A stretch of DNA of 64,000 nucleotides from Vibrio maritimus (GCF_021441885.1 NZ_CP090438.1:1178001-1242000); one strand, 5' to 3'. Counted from the stretch's first letter, positions 26,342 through 35,787 are shown. A program made the numbers and translations. Notes: generated by a model from the letters alone, not told the origin.

Positions 26342-26784
26342 TGGCGGGCTACCAACCCAAAAAACGCAAGCTCACCTGTGAGATCAACGTCGTACCTTAC
26401 ATCGACGTTATGCTTGTGCTGCTTATTATCTTCATGGTGACGTCGCCTTTTATTACTCAAGGTGTCGATGTTGAGCTGCCAAAAACGTCTACTGCCAAGC
26501 CAGCCTCTGAGCTAGCGGGCGATACTGACGCAAGCTTCATCATCGTTGAAGTCGACCGCGATGGAAATTTAGGACTAAGCGTGAATAACGAAGACGTTCA
26601 ACGCGGTCTTAGTCTGCAAGATATTATCGTACGAGTCCGTGCTGAGCTTTCTATCAACCCAGACTCACCGGTTGCGGTGGGTGGTGATGCAGCGACCCCT
26701 TATGCTGAAGTGGTATTGCTGCTGGATGAATTAAGCCGCGCAGGTATTCCAAAGGTTGGCTTGTTAACGGACATAAGGGAATAG
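26341..26784 (+). CDS. tolR: Tol-Pal system subunit TolR
   Basis: 147 residues: a short cytoplasmic start, one membrane helix holding the essential Asp in VVPYIDVMLVLLIIFMVTSP, then a periplasmic domain. It is the ExbD-type partner of TolQ. Overlap of 1 nt with tolQ implies coupled translation. Confidence 0.97.
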   Translation: MAGYQPKKRKLTCEINVVPYIDVMLVLLIIFMVTSPFITQGVDVELPKTSTAKPASELAGDTDASFIIVEVDRDGNLGLSVNNEDVQRGLSLQDIIVRVRAELSINPDSPVAVGGDAATPYAEVVLLLDELSRAGIPKVGLLTDIRE

Positions 26785-26797
26785 TCGTCGCAGCCGT

Positions 26798-27844
26798 ATG
26801 AAAAGCAATAAGAACAACAGAAACAGCTACGGAAAGCCGATTGCGATCTCTTTGTTTGCTCACGCACTCTTGATCGTCGCTTTGCTGTGGGGCACTGATT
26901 TTAATATGACGAAATCAGAACCTACTGGCATGGTGCAAGCCGTTGTGATTGATCCTGCGAAGGTCCGCCAGCAAGCGGCGGAAATTCGTAAGCAGCGTGA
27001 AACCGCCGCTAAGAAAGAGCAAGACCGCCTCGACAAGCTTCGTCGTGAGAGCGAGCAGCTTGAGAAAAACCGCAAGGCAGAAGAAGAGCGTATTCGTAAG
27101 CTGAAAGAGCAGCAAGCGAAAGATGCTCAAGCCGCGCGTGAAGCGGAGCAGCGCCGCAAGGTTGAAAAAGAGCGTGCAGAGAAGGCAGAAGCAGAGCGTA
27201 AAGCGAAAGAAGAAGCTATCCGTATTGCAGAGCAAAAACGTGTTGCTCAAGAAGCGGCTATCGCGAAAGCAGAGCAAGAGCGCTTAGAGAAAGAGCGAGC
27301 AATCAAAGAAGCACAAGAAAAAGCGCAGCGCGAAAAAGAAGCCGCTGAGCGTGCAGAACAAGAGCGTGTCGCCAAAGAGAAAGCAGCGGCAGAAGCAGCA
27401 GAGAAAGCACGCCAAGAGCAAGAGCGTCTTGAACAGCTAGAGCGAGATCGAAAAGAGGCAGAAAGACTCAAACAAGAGCAAGAAGCAGCATTGAACGACA
27501 TATTTTCTGGTCTGGAAAGTGAGGCCGCAAGTAACAGTGCTGCGCGCTCCAGCAAGGTTGATGCTGAGATCGCGAGAATGAGTCAAATATACCAGAACCT
27601 TATTGAACAGCACTTACTGCAAGAGTCGAGCTTTCGCGGTAAAGAGTGCCGTGTAAACATACAATTAATTCCAGCTGGTAATAGTGCCGTTGCTGGTGCG
27701 GTTAAGGTTATTGAGGGTGACACTCGATTGTGTAACGCTACTAAAAGAGCTATTGCGCAAGTAAGATCGTTCCCCCTTTCAGAATTTCCTGAAGTTAATG
27801 CTCAGCTAAAGAACATTAACTTGACGTATAAGCCACAGTTATAA
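26798..27844 (+). CDS. tolA: Tol-Pal system bridging protein TolA
   Basis: 348 residues. One N-terminal membrane helix (about 14-34) with the SHxxLS-like SLFAHALLIVALLWG segment, a very long Ala/Glu/Lys/Arg-rich alpha-helical domain (about 48-235) crossing the periplasm, and a C-terminal globular domain (about 245-348, with CRVNIQLIPAG and the paired cysteines FRGKECR and TRLCNAT) that contacts Pal and TolB. Low-complexity codon repeats in the helical part can vary between strains. Confidence 0.95.
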   Translation: MKSNKNNRNSYGKPIAISLFAHALLIVALLWGTDFNMTKSEPTGMVQAVVIDPAKVRQQAAEIRKQRETAAKKEQDRLDKLRRESEQLEKNRKAEEERIRKLKEQQAKDAQAAREAEQRRKVEKERAEKAEAERKAKEEAIRIAEQKRVAQEAAIAKAEQERLEKERAIKEAQEKAQREKEAAERAEQERVAKEKAAAEAAEKARQEQERLEQLERDRKEAERLKQEQEAALNDIFSGLESEAASNSAARSSKVDAEIARMSQIYQNLIEQHLLQESSFRGKECRVNIQLIPAGNSAVAGAVKVIEGDTRLCNATKRAIAQVRSFPLSEFPEVNAQLKNINLTYKPQL

Positions 27845-27854
27845 GGAAACACCT

Positions 27855-29207
27855 GTGATTAAGCGAATATTCCTAGGAATGGCGTTGGTGATGAGCATGC
27901 TTGCTCAAACGGCTAACGCTGCATTAGAACTTGTGATTACCGATGGTATCGATTCGGCTCGTCCGATCGCTATCGTTCCTTTCAAATGGGAAGGTGAGGG
28001 TAAACTGCCACACGATGTATCGGCAGTGATCTCATCAGACTTACAGCGCAGCGGTAAGTTTAGCCCGGTGGCGACCAGCAAAATGCCACAAACACCTTAC
28101 GACTCATCCGCGATCAATTTTGAAGCTTGGACGTCGATGGGCGTCGATTCACTGTTAACGGGCAGCATCGTAAAAAATGCTGAAGGCAACTACGAAATCA
28201 GTTACCAGTTGGTTGATGTGGTACGTGGTCAGTTGACGGGCGGCAAATCAAAAGCACTGAGCGACGATGGTCAACTCGTGCTATCAAACGACCATGTTCT
28301 GTTTAAGAAGAAAGCTACGGTACCTGGTCCACGCATGCGTGAATACGCGCACCGTATCTCAGACTTAGTCTATGAAGAGCTAACAGGTGAGCGCGGCGCG
28401 TTCTTGACGCGTATCGCTTATGTCGTTGTAAAAGACAACGATGAATTCCCGTACCAAATGCGTATTGCTGACTATGACGGCTACAACGAAAAGCTAGTAC
28501 TTCGTTCAAAACAGCCGCTAATGTCACCAGCATGGTCACCAGATGGTAAGAAGCTCGCTTATGTAAGCTTCCAAAATGGCCAGGCTGAAATCTTCATCAT
28601 GAATATCTACACAGGTAAACGTGAAAAGGTAACGTCATTCCCTCGTCACAATGGTGCGCCAAGATTCTCTCCTGATGGGAAGTCTCTCGCGATCACCTTG
28701 TCGAAGACTGGGCAACTGCATGTATATACGCTAAATCTGGAAACCAGAAAACTGCGTCAAATTACAAGTGGTCGATCAAATAATACGGAACCGTACTGGA
28801 AACCAGACGGCAATTCCCTTATTTTTACGTCGGATAGGGGTGGTAACCCTCAGATTTATGAAGTAAATTTGTCTGACGGTAAAACTAAACGAATCACGTG
28901 GCAAGGTAGCCAAAACCTCGGTGGGCAGATCACCCCTGATGGTCGTTACCTAGTGATGGTTAATCGTTCTAACTCTGGTTTTAATCTTGCTAAGCAAGAT
29001 CTAGAAACTGGCTCGGTACAGATCCTCACGAAAACGCTGCTCGATGAATCACCAAGCATCGCACCGAATGGTGGCATGGTGATATACAGTTCCATTTATA
29101 ACAAAACTAACGTCCTTTCTATGGTATCCATCGATGGACGATTTAAAGCTAGACTACCGGCTACAAACGGTCGCGTTAGAGCACCGGCTTGGTCACCGTT
29201 TTTATAG
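27855..29207 (+). CDS. tolB: Tol-Pal periplasmic protein TolB
   Basis: 450 residues. GTG start; the signal peptide is IKRIFLGMALVMSMLAQTAN followed by A. The N-terminal domain (about 23-160) carries the TolA box, and a six-bladed beta-propeller follows with repeated SPDGKKLAYVS, SPDGKSLAIT, KPDGNSLIFTSDRGG blades. It binds Pal and is released by TolA. Confidence 0.97.
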   Translation: MIKRIFLGMALVMSMLAQTANAALELVITDGIDSARPIAIVPFKWEGEGKLPHDVSAVISSDLQRSGKFSPVATSKMPQTPYDSSAINFEAWTSMGVDSLLTGSIVKNAEGNYEISYQLVDVVRGQLTGGKSKALSDDGQLVLSNDHVLFKKKATVPGPRMREYAHRISDLVYEELTGERGAFLTRIAYVVVKDNDEFPYQMRIADYDGYNEKLVLRSKQPLMSPAWSPDGKKLAYVSFQNGQAEIFIMNIYTGKREKVTSFPRHNGAPRFSPDGKSLAITLSKTGQLHVYTLNLETRKLRQITSGRSNNTEPYWKPDGNSLIFTSDRGGNPQIYEVNLSDGKTKRITWQGSQNLGGQITPDGRYLVMVNRSNSGFNLAKQDLETGSVQILTKTLLDESPSIAPNGGMVIYSSIYNKTNVLSMVSIDGRFKARLPATNGRVRAPAWSPFL

Positions 29208-29238
29208 CAATTAAATTTTTTAGGTTAAGGAAATAACA

Positions 29239-29763
29239 ATGCAATTAAACAAAGTTTTTAAGGGGTTGCTAATCGCACTGCCAGTTCTTGCAATGACGGC
29301 ATGTAGTTCAAGCGACGACGCTGCGTCATCTACAGGTGCAGAGACTAACAACCAAGCGCAACAAGAAACAACAGTTGCTACACCAATTGATGAGAATGCA
29401 CAGCTATCTGAGCAAGAGCTAAAAGAAAAAGCACTTCGTGAAAACCAAACGATTTACTTTGCATTTGATAACTCTACTATCGCTGGTGACTACGAAGATA
29501 TGCTTGCAGCACACGCAGCTTACCTAAGCAAAGACGTGTCTCTAAAAGTAACTATCGAAGGTCACGCTGATGAGCGCGGTACGCCTGAGTACAACATCGC
29601 ACTAGGCGAGCGTCGTGCTAACGCTGTTGCTAAGTACATCCAAGCTCTTGGTGTACAAGCAGACCAAATCTCTATCGTAAGCTACGGTGAAGAGAAGCCA
29701 CTAGTACTAGGTCAATCTGAAGACGCGTACGCGAAAAACCGTCGCGCAGTACTAGTTTACTAA
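29239..29763 (+). CDS. pal: Peptidoglycan-associated lipoprotein Pal
   Basis: 174 residues. A lipobox LAMTAC places the lipidated Cys at position 22. After a low-complexity linker, the OmpA-like domain (about 65-174) has the peptidoglycan-binding motif IEGHADERGTPEYNIALGER. It anchors the outer membrane to the wall and is the endpoint of the Tol machine. Codon use is highly optimised. Confidence 0.98.
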   Translation: MQLNKVFKGLLIALPVLAMTACSSSDDAASSTGAETNNQAQQETTVATPIDENAQLSEQELKEKALRENQTIYFAFDNSTIAGDYEDMLAAHAAYLSKDVSLKVTIEGHADERGTPEYNIALGERRANAVAKYIQALGVQADQISIVSYGEEKPLVLGQSEDAYAKNRRAVLVY

Positions 29764-29784
29764 TCCAATCTGCCCAAGATTGAA

Positions 29785-29815
29785 ATGTTGCAGCGTTCGC
29801 GCTGCAACATTGTCG
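29785..29815 (+). terminator. UUCG hairpin between pal and cpoB
   Basis: ATGTTGCAGCG pairs with CGCTGCAACAT around a TTCG tetraloop. The T run after it is weak (TGTCGTTTTA), so partial termination with read-through into cpoB, or mRNA 3'-end stabilisation, is likely. Confidence 0.7.
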
Positions 29816-29848
29816 TTTTAGGGCTCGGCAGTTAAGGACCCTACCTTT

Positions 29849-30631
29849 ATGAAAAGTAACATTAAGCGCGTTGTTACGCTTACGTTACTAGCCGGAACGG
29901 CAAGTGCTGCACTTGCTGCACAAGCTCCGGTTACCGACTTGAGTGCAACATCTTCTTCGGCAACCGCTGCCTCCATTACAGCGGCATCTGCTGCTAACGA
30001 AACCGACGTTCAGCGCCTAGAGCGCCTATTGCAAAACCGCAACCGAGTACAACTGCAAATGCAGCAACAACTCGACGAAATGACGCAAGAAATCGCGACA
30101 TTACGTGGTCAGCTAGAACGCAATACTTATGACATGGAGCAGATGCTTCAGCGTCAACGCGAACTCTTTATTGAGATCGATAAACTTCGCTCTCAATCGG
30201 GTGCTGCCGCAGTTGCAGTTCCTGTCGCTAAAGAAGGCGGCAAAACAGACGGTAAGTTCACCACCAATGTCGATGAGCAAACTGCGTACCAAAACGCCGT
30301 TGACCTTATCCTTAAAAAGCGTGACTACCAAGGCGCTATTGCAGCCTTTAAGCAGTTCCAAGTCGACTTCCCAGAGTCTACCTTCACACCAAACAGCCAC
30401 TACTGGCTCGGTCAGCTTTACTTCGCCAAGCGTCAAGACGCTGAAGCAGAGAAGAGCTTCAAAGCGGTGCTAGAATTTAAAGACTCAAACAAGCGCGCTG
30501 ATGCGCTAGTTAAGTTGGGTGACTTGGCAAAACGCGGTAACAAAGCGGACGTTGCGAAGCAGTATTATGAGCAAGTGATCAGCGAATATCCTGGTAGCTC
30601 TTCTGCTAAGGTTGCGCAGTCTAATTTGTAA
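29849..30631 (+). CDS. cpoB: Cell division coordinator CpoB (YbgF)
   Basis: 260 residues. Signal peptide to about residue 24, a trimerising coiled coil (about 50-105, VQRLERLLQNRNRVQLQMQQ region), a linker, then tetratricopeptide repeats (AYQNAVDLILKKRDYQGAIA; YWLGQLYFAKRQDAEAEKSF; ALVKLGDLAKRGNKADVAKQ). It links Tol-Pal to septal peptidoglycan synthesis. Last gene of the tol-pal cluster. Confidence 0.95.
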   Translation: MKSNIKRVVTLTLLAGTASAALAAQAPVTDLSATSSSATAASITAASAANETDVQRLERLLQNRNRVQLQMQQQLDEMTQEIATLRGQLERNTYDMEQMLQRQRELFIEIDKLRSQSGAAAVAVPVAKEGGKTDGKFTTNVDEQTAYQNAVDLILKKRDYQGAIAAFKQFQVDFPESTFTPNSHYWLGQLYFAKRQDAEAEKSFKAVLEFKDSNKRADALVKLGDLAKRGNKADVAKQYYEQVISEYPGSSSAKVAQSNL

Positions 30632-30990
30632 AGAAGTGGCGTTGGGGTTGGTGAGTCCTTAAGTTCCCAACGCGCTTTGAGAAGACCCCTGCATGCGCAG
30701 GGGTGACGACGCTTTTTAGATTCAGTGATCGCTAAGAGCATGCTATCAACACATACAACTCCTCAAAAGATCGTCATTCCTGCGCAGGCAGGAATCTACC
30801 CTCAGCGCACACCAACACTAACCCTATAAAACCCCAAACTCCCGCTCCCCGGGGCAAACTATCAACTCCTTCGCCCCTTTAGCCCACTTTCTATTCAACT
30901 TTGGTCGATTAAGTTGGCAGTGCCTTTGTTCTCAATGACAGATGAGTGTACAATGCTCGGACTATTTGGAAGTAGCATAGAGCAACCGCT
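30632..30990. other. cpoB-nadA intergenic region
   Basis: About 360 bases with no gene. It contains the palindrome pair listed separately and a degenerate copy of the AAACTCCCGC...GGG hairpin seen after aspS (around 30836-30858). The nadA promoter should lie in the last ~100 bases. Confidence 0.5.
30685..30795. repeat. Pair of small palindromes, second copy
   Basis: ACCCCTGC-ATGC-GCAGGGGT followed by GACGAC (30685-30710) faces GTCATTCCTGC-GCAG-GCAGGAATCT (30774-30797). The right-hand palindrome is identical over its core to the one at 15880-15903, so this is the same dispersed family. Confidence 0.75.
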
Positions 30991-32052
30991 ATGAGCCACA
31001 TCTTAGACTCAATTGATACGGTATATCCGTTTCCCCCTAAGCCTGTTCCGTTAACGAATGACGAGAAGCAGCAATACATTGCAAGTATCAAATCGCTATT
31101 AAAAGAAAAAGACGCGGTTCTGATTGCGCACTATTACACCGATCCAGAGATCCAAGCCCTTGCTGAAGAGACGGGCGGATTTGTGGGTGACTCGCTAGAA
31201 ATGGCGAAGTTTGGTAATCGCCACGACGCATCAACACTGATCATTGCTGGTGTTCGCTTCATGGGCGAATCGGCAAAAATTCTAACGCCTGAAAAGCGCA
31301 TCCTAATGCCTACGTTAGAAGCTGAGTGTTCACTTGACCTTGGTTGTCCAGCAGACAAGTTCTCTGAGTTTTGCGACGCGCACCCAGATCACACTGTGGT
31401 GGTTTACGCTAATACGTCTGCTGCGGTAAAAGCGCGTGCAGATTGGGTCGTAACGTCAAGCATCGCCCTTGAGATCGTTGAACACCTAGACGCGGAAGAC
31501 AAGCCAATCATTTGGGGCCCAGACCGTCACCTAGGTTCGTACATCGCTAACCAAACTGGCGCAGACATGTTGCTATGGCAAGGTGAATGTATCGTACACG
31601 ACGAGTTCTCCTCGAAAGCACTGCGCGATATGAAGTCTGTTTACCCAGATGCAGCGATTTTGGTGCACCCAGAATCACCAGCAAGTGTGGTAGAACTGGC
31701 AGACGCCGTAGGCTCAACCAGCCAGCTTATCAAGGCAGCAAAAGAACTACCGAACAAGCAGCTTATCGTAGCAACCGACAAAGGTATCTTCTTTAAGATG
31801 CAGCAGTTGGTTCCTGAGAAAGAGCTGATTGAAGCGCCAACAGCGGGTAACGGTGCGACGTGCCGCAGCTGTGCTCACTGTCCTTGGATGGCAATGAATG
31901 GTCTTAAAGCGATTGAGAAAGCGTTGAAAGATGGCGGCGAAGAGCATGAGATCTTCGTTGATGAAGCGCTACGCGTGAAGTCACTGATTCCGCTAAACCG
32001 CATGCTAGATTTTGCAGAGCAACTGCAAATCAAAGTAAAAGGTAACGCGTAA
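30991..32052 (+). CDS. nadA: Quinolinate synthase A
   Basis: 353 residues. It condenses iminoaspartate with dihydroxyacetone phosphate to quinolinate in NAD synthesis, using a 4Fe-4S cluster. The three cysteine ligands fit ECSLDLGCPADKF, QGECIVHDEF and GATCRSCAHCPWM. VLIAHYYTDPEIQALAEE and GVRFMGESAKIL are family hallmarks. It commonly follows cpoB in Gammaproteobacteria. Confidence 0.97.
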   Translation: MSHILDSIDTVYPFPPKPVPLTNDEKQQYIASIKSLLKEKDAVLIAHYYTDPEIQALAEETGGFVGDSLEMAKFGNRHDASTLIIAGVRFMGESAKILTPEKRILMPTLEAECSLDLGCPADKFSEFCDAHPDHTVVVYANTSAAVKARADWVVTSSIALEIVEHLDAEDKPIIWGPDRHLGSYIANQTGADMLLWQGECIVHDEFSSKALRDMKSVYPDAAILVHPESPASVVELADAVGSTSQLIKAAKELPNKQLIVATDKGIFFKMQQLVPEKELIEAPTAGNGATCRSCAHCPWMAMNGLKAIEKALKDGGEEHEIFVDEALRVKSLIPLNRMLDFAEQLQIKVKGNA

Positions 32053-32092
32053 ATCGCTGATTGATTAATAAATAATCCAGCGTAGAACACAC

Positions 32093-32118
32093 AAAACCAG
32101 CCTTAGGGCTGGTTTTTT
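32093..32118 (+). terminator. Intrinsic terminator of nadA
   Basis: AAAACCAGCC pairs with GGCTGGTTTT around a 4-nt loop and continues into T. It begins 41 nt after the nadA stop. Confidence 0.9.
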
Positions 32119-32160
32119 CGTATATGATTAATACAGAAAGTAACAGGCACAAGGACAGTC

Positions 32161-33192
32161 GTGGTTATCTGGATTCAACTTCGGAAGTGGCTTCACAGCC
32201 ATTTGTTTGAGCTCAAGTTTCGAACGCTGATGATAGCGTTGTTGCTCTATGCCGTGATCTCTTGGGCTCTGCTCTGGTTAAGTGGCGAAGCTGACCTCAC
32301 TTTGCCTATCTCACAGTTCATCTATTTCATCGTGGTGACCGCCTCGACGGTCGGCTACGGCGATCTCTCTCCCTCGACTGAAGCAGGGCGATGGGTCGCG
32401 ATTCTCTTTGTAATACCTGGTGGTTTGATGCTGTTTGCTGCCCTTTTAGGGCGAGTAGCCGCATTAGGTCTAGATTCTTGGCGCGCCGGTCAACTCGGAA
32501 AAAGGAAAGTAAGAGTGGAAAACCATATTTTGATGTTGGGTTGGAATGGGCAACGAACCATTCACCTTATCCGTATGCTTCAACACGAAGAGACTGGCAG
32601 ACGTCCCATCGTTCTTTGCAGCCGCTCAGACATTGAGAACCCGCTGCCCGGAGAGATATCGTTCGTGAAGGTCAATAGTTACACCGATGGTCGCGAGATG
32701 GAAAAGACCAACATCGAGTCGGCCAGCTGCATTCTTATCGATAACCCTGAAGACGACATCACCTTGTCAGCAGCGCTCTACTGCGCGAATCGCAACCCAG
32801 ACGCCCATTTACTGGTTTACTTTAAAGACGAAGCGCTCAGCGATTTACTGCATAAGCACTGTCCGAACTCTGAATGTATTCCAGCAGTGGGTGCCGAGAT
32901 GCTCGCGAAAGCCGCCGTCGATCCCGGCTCCAGTGCGCTGCATCAAGAGCTACTCAGTTCCACACGTGGAATGACTCAGTATTCCGTTATCTATCCAACC
33001 AGTTCTAAAACCACAACAGTGAATGCTCTGTTCCAGTGGATGAAGGCTCATTACCAAGCCACTTTGATTGCCGTCGATGTGGGAGAAGGCATTGTACTCA
33101 ACCCAGAACTCGATTTAGAGCTTAAACCTGGTGCTAAGCTTTTTTATATCGCAGACGAGCGCATTGATACGTTTCGTTGGGAAGAGGCATAA
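32161..33192 (+). CDS. Potassium channel with two membrane helices and an RCK-like domain
   Basis: 343 residues, GTG start with AAGGA 6 nt upstream. TM1 (about 20-40), pore loop with selectivity filter TVGYGD at 63-68, TM2 (about 77-98), then a cytoplasmic Rossmann-like domain starting VENHILMLGWNGQRTIHLIR, similar to RCK/TrkA-N domains that gate K+ channels. It resembles Kch-like bacterial channels. Single gene. Confidence 0.88.
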   Translation: MVIWIQLRKWLHSHLFELKFRTLMIALLLYAVISWALLWLSGEADLTLPISQFIYFIVVTASTVGYGDLSPSTEAGRWVAILFVIPGGLMLFAALLGRVAALGLDSWRAGQLGKRKVRVENHILMLGWNGQRTIHLIRMLQHEETGRRPIVLCSRSDIENPLPGEISFVKVNSYTDGREMEKTNIESASCILIDNPEDDITLSAALYCANRNPDAHLLVYFKDEALSDLLHKHCPNSECIPAVGAEMLAKAAVDPGSSALHQELLSSTRGMTQYSVIYPTSSKTTTVNALFQWMKAHYQATLIAVDVGEGIVLNPELDLELKPGAKLFYIADERIDTFRWEEA

Positions 33193-33321
33193 AGTGGTCA
33201 ACTCGAGCTTTTTGTACTGGAGCATCATTCGCCTAATCAATGAAAATTATCGTTACACTTAAAAATATTTATTGATACGGATGCTCATCCTGTATATTAT
33301 GCGCGCGTTTTATAGCAATTG

Positions 33322-33339
33322 TGAATGAACGTTCATTCA
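33322..33339. promoter_or_regulatory. Perfect 18-bp palindrome, likely TetR-type operator
   Basis: TGAATGAACGTTCATTCA is a complete 9+9 palindrome with no spacer, a form typical of TetR/AcrR-family operators. It is 20 nt before the start codon of the following outer-membrane protein gene, so binding would block transcription or translation initiation. Confidence 0.65.
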
Positions 33340-33359
33340 TTTTTTAAGGTAATCATGCC

Positions 33360-34658
33360 ATGCGCGTTAGTCTGTTGTCGGTTTTCGTTGTCACTGCGAT
33401 CTTCTCAAGTTCAGCGGCGTTTGCTGCCAATACATCAGTGTCAACCTCACACGCCTCTCTTCCTATCACTAAGGAAGCGATGCAGTATGAGAGCGATCTA
33501 GAGCAAGCCAATGCTCGCCTCGAAGAATACGAGGTGGTCATTGATACGCTCAAAGATCAAGAAACCCGCGATCAAAAAGCGATTGACGATCTTCGCTATG
33601 CGAAAAAGTACTACCAAGAGATCAATGGACTACCGATGTTCAGCTTTTTGGGCGGACCTGCATACACACCAGAGCAAGGCTTACTGGTAGCGGTTGGTGG
33701 TTTGTATTCTTTTAAAACCGATCGCTCACAGTCCGAGTTGCAGCGCTCTAGTGTCTCTGCGTTTGTCATTGGCAACTACGTGGATTCCGAAGTGGGCTAT
33801 GGCGTGCGTGCAAACCACGACTTGTATTGGAACAACAACGATATCCAATTCAAGGGCAACTGGACTGCTGGCACGCAAGGCAAACATTATTGGGGTATCG
33901 GCTACGACGCTGCTCAAGATTTTGAGTTTGGCGATGTCACTCAGTACGAAGCGACAGTAAACAATTACCAGGGTAACTTGATCTATCGAATTGCAGGTAA
34001 CTGGTTTGCGGGACCTGCGCTTAAGGTGAATTACTTTAACCCAACGAGCGAGCCAGACTCAGCGTTACTAGACGAGAACTTCAATAAGTTCAAGGACAAA
34101 CCATTTACGTGGGGTATCGGTGGTAGCATTCAATACGATAGCCGCGATGTTGCCGTCAACGCCTGGAGTGGTTCTCTGTTTCGCACAGAAGTACTGGCAT
34201 TTAGTGAAGCGCTAGGCAGTCAGGCTGAATATCAGAAGCTGGATGTTGAGTATCGTAAATTTCACAGCTTTGTGGAAGGTCGAGTGCTCGCTGTGTTAGC
34301 ACACTACCAACAAGCGTTTGGTGATATTCCTTATTACGATATGCCAGAGATAGGCGGCGCTAACTCAATGCGTGGTTACTACCAAGGTCAGTATCGTGAC
34401 AAGGTTGCTGCTGAGGTCACCGCTGAGTACCGACATACTTTTCGTCGCGACTCAGGCGTTCTATCGAACCATGGTATGACGGCTTGGGCAGGCGTTGGCT
34501 CGATTGGTAACACGGTTGAAGATCTCTCGGGTCATGCGATTCTTTCTTATGGTGTCGGCTATCGTTATGAGCTGCAACCAAGAATGAACATTCGTCTTGA
34601 CCTAGGTATGGGAAGGCACGGCGCAGCGTTCTACTTCAACTTCACTGAAGCGTTCTAA
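33360..34658 (+). CDS. BamA/TamA-like outer-membrane beta-barrel protein
   Basis: 432 residues. Signal peptide to about residue 22 (ends AAFA), a short coiled coil (about 40-80) and then a beta-barrel with many YxxxV-type strands and a C-terminal Phe. The motif IGGANSMRGYYQGQYRD resembles the conserved (V/M)RG(F/Y) loop of Omp85 barrels such as BamA and TamA, and PFTWGIGGSIQYDSRD resembles their first barrel strands. No POTRA domains are visible. Cargo unknown. A second barrel protein gene follows after 93 nt. Confidence 0.75.
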   Translation: MRVSLLSVFVVTAIFSSSAAFAANTSVSTSHASLPITKEAMQYESDLEQANARLEEYEVVIDTLKDQETRDQKAIDDLRYAKKYYQEINGLPMFSFLGGPAYTPEQGLLVAVGGLYSFKTDRSQSELQRSSVSAFVIGNYVDSEVGYGVRANHDLYWNNNDIQFKGNWTAGTQGKHYWGIGYDAAQDFEFGDVTQYEATVNNYQGNLIYRIAGNWFAGPALKVNYFNPTSEPDSALLDENFNKFKDKPFTWGIGGSIQYDSRDVAVNAWSGSLFRTEVLAFSEALGSQAEYQKLDVEYRKFHSFVEGRVLAVLAHYQQAFGDIPYYDMPEIGGANSMRGYYQGQYRDKVAAEVTAEYRHTFRRDSGVLSNHGMTAWAGVGSIGNTVEDLSGHAILSYGVGYRYELQPRMNIRLDLGMGRHGAAFYFNFTEAF

Positions 34659-34683
34659 TCCTTGTAAACGCTCCAATTATGTT

Positions 34684-34709
34684 AAGTGGTCTCACTAAGG
34701 GGACCACTT
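34684..34709 (+). terminator. Hairpin between the two barrel-protein genes
   Basis: AAGTGGTC pairs with GACCACTT around a 10-nt loop. No T run follows, so it may stabilise the upstream mRNA or be a weak terminator. Confidence 0.35.
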
Positions 34710-34751
34710 GAACATATCCACCACACATCACAAACAAATAGGTAACTAGGT

Positions 34752-35744
34752 TTGAGAAAGGTTATTAGTCTTTGGGTATTACTACCGCTACAAATGGTAT
34801 GGAGTTCGGTTTATGCGGCAGGAACTGATTACGGCACGGACAGTGAATTAATCCAGCAAGTAGAGCGCGAAAAGAATCAAGCGCACTGGAGTGGCTTGCC
34901 AATTTGGGGTGAGCAAGTCAGAGAGATGGGCTATGAGTTGCCTATTCCGGTAGGTTTTGGGATCTACATGAATACCCAAGATGTGGAATACGTTGCGACC
35001 GACGATTTTCATGTGAACGCCGTGGGTGGTGTGCTAGGTGGACTCGGGCATAGCCCGTTAAGCCAGTGTAAGCGGACTTCGGGTATGGATTGCAGTCAGC
35101 AATACAGTATTCCAGCAGAAGACGTTCGTATAACTGGTCAAGATAAAAGTATCCAACTACGCCTAGATGCATGGGTGTTTCCTTTCTTAAACGTTTATGG
35201 ATTGGCTGGCTATACTAAGGGCAGTAAAGAGATTTTGGCAGATCTGTCGAACGCGAAAATGGGTGACACTGCGTTTCCTATCCCAGCGACGTTGCCGCTT
35301 AACTTAGAGTATGAGGCGTACAACTTAGGTTTGGGCTCAGTATTGGCGACTCAGTTTGATGTGGCAAAGGGGATTAACCCAATCATCTTGACCGTTGCGG
35401 GTGCCGTAACTAACTCGTGGACAACGACAACCGATAGCACCATCTTGACTAAGATTGCCGCGGTGCGCGTGGGTCAACGTTATGACGTGCCATACGGCAA
35501 ACTTGCGTTGTTGGTGGGTTATCAGTATCAGAGTATCGAACAGAACATTACGGGTAGCTTGTCAGACCTCGGTGTGCTCGCAAATGAGTTACAGTTTGAT
35601 GTAGATTTGAAAAGTAAGCACACCTCCAACATGTCGCTTGCTGCAGTGTATGACTTTGGTTACCAAAAAGAATGGAACCTCATGGCGGAGTATAGCTTCC
35701 TAAACTGGAATCAGCTTATCGTGTCCATGGGTTATCGCTTCTAG
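34752..35744 (+). CDS. Putative outer-membrane beta-barrel protein
   Basis: 330 residues with a probable TTG start. A signal peptide (MRKVISLWVLLPLQMVWSSV, then YAA) is followed by a long region with alternating strands and the terminal sequence LIVSMGYRF, a typical outer-membrane C-terminus. Two cysteines (QCKRTSGMDC) lie in a probable loop. I recognise no specific family. Its position after the Omp85-like gene on the same strand suggests shared transcription from the TetR-type operator promoter, with the hairpin between them. Confidence 0.65.
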   Translation: MRKVISLWVLLPLQMVWSSVYAAGTDYGTDSELIQQVEREKNQAHWSGLPIWGEQVREMGYELPIPVGFGIYMNTQDVEYVATDDFHVNAVGGVLGGLGHSPLSQCKRTSGMDCSQQYSIPAEDVRITGQDKSIQLRLDAWVFPFLNVYGLAGYTKGSKEILADLSNAKMGDTAFPIPATLPLNLEYEAYNLGLGSVLATQFDVAKGINPIILTVAGAVTNSWTTTTDSTILTKIAAVRVGQRYDVPYGKLALLVGYQYQSIEQNITGSLSDLGVLANELQFDVDLKSKHTSNMSLAAVYDFGYQKEWNLMAEYSFLNWNQLIVSMGYRF

Positions 35745-35787
35745 CGAAGGATTTAGCGCTTCTAAAAGAATAACAACAACGTTGGCG

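Noticed and set aside
26915..27555. ORFs antisense to tolA
   Set aside because: Leu/Phe- or Ser/Ala-rich shadows of the low-complexity helical domain of TolA.
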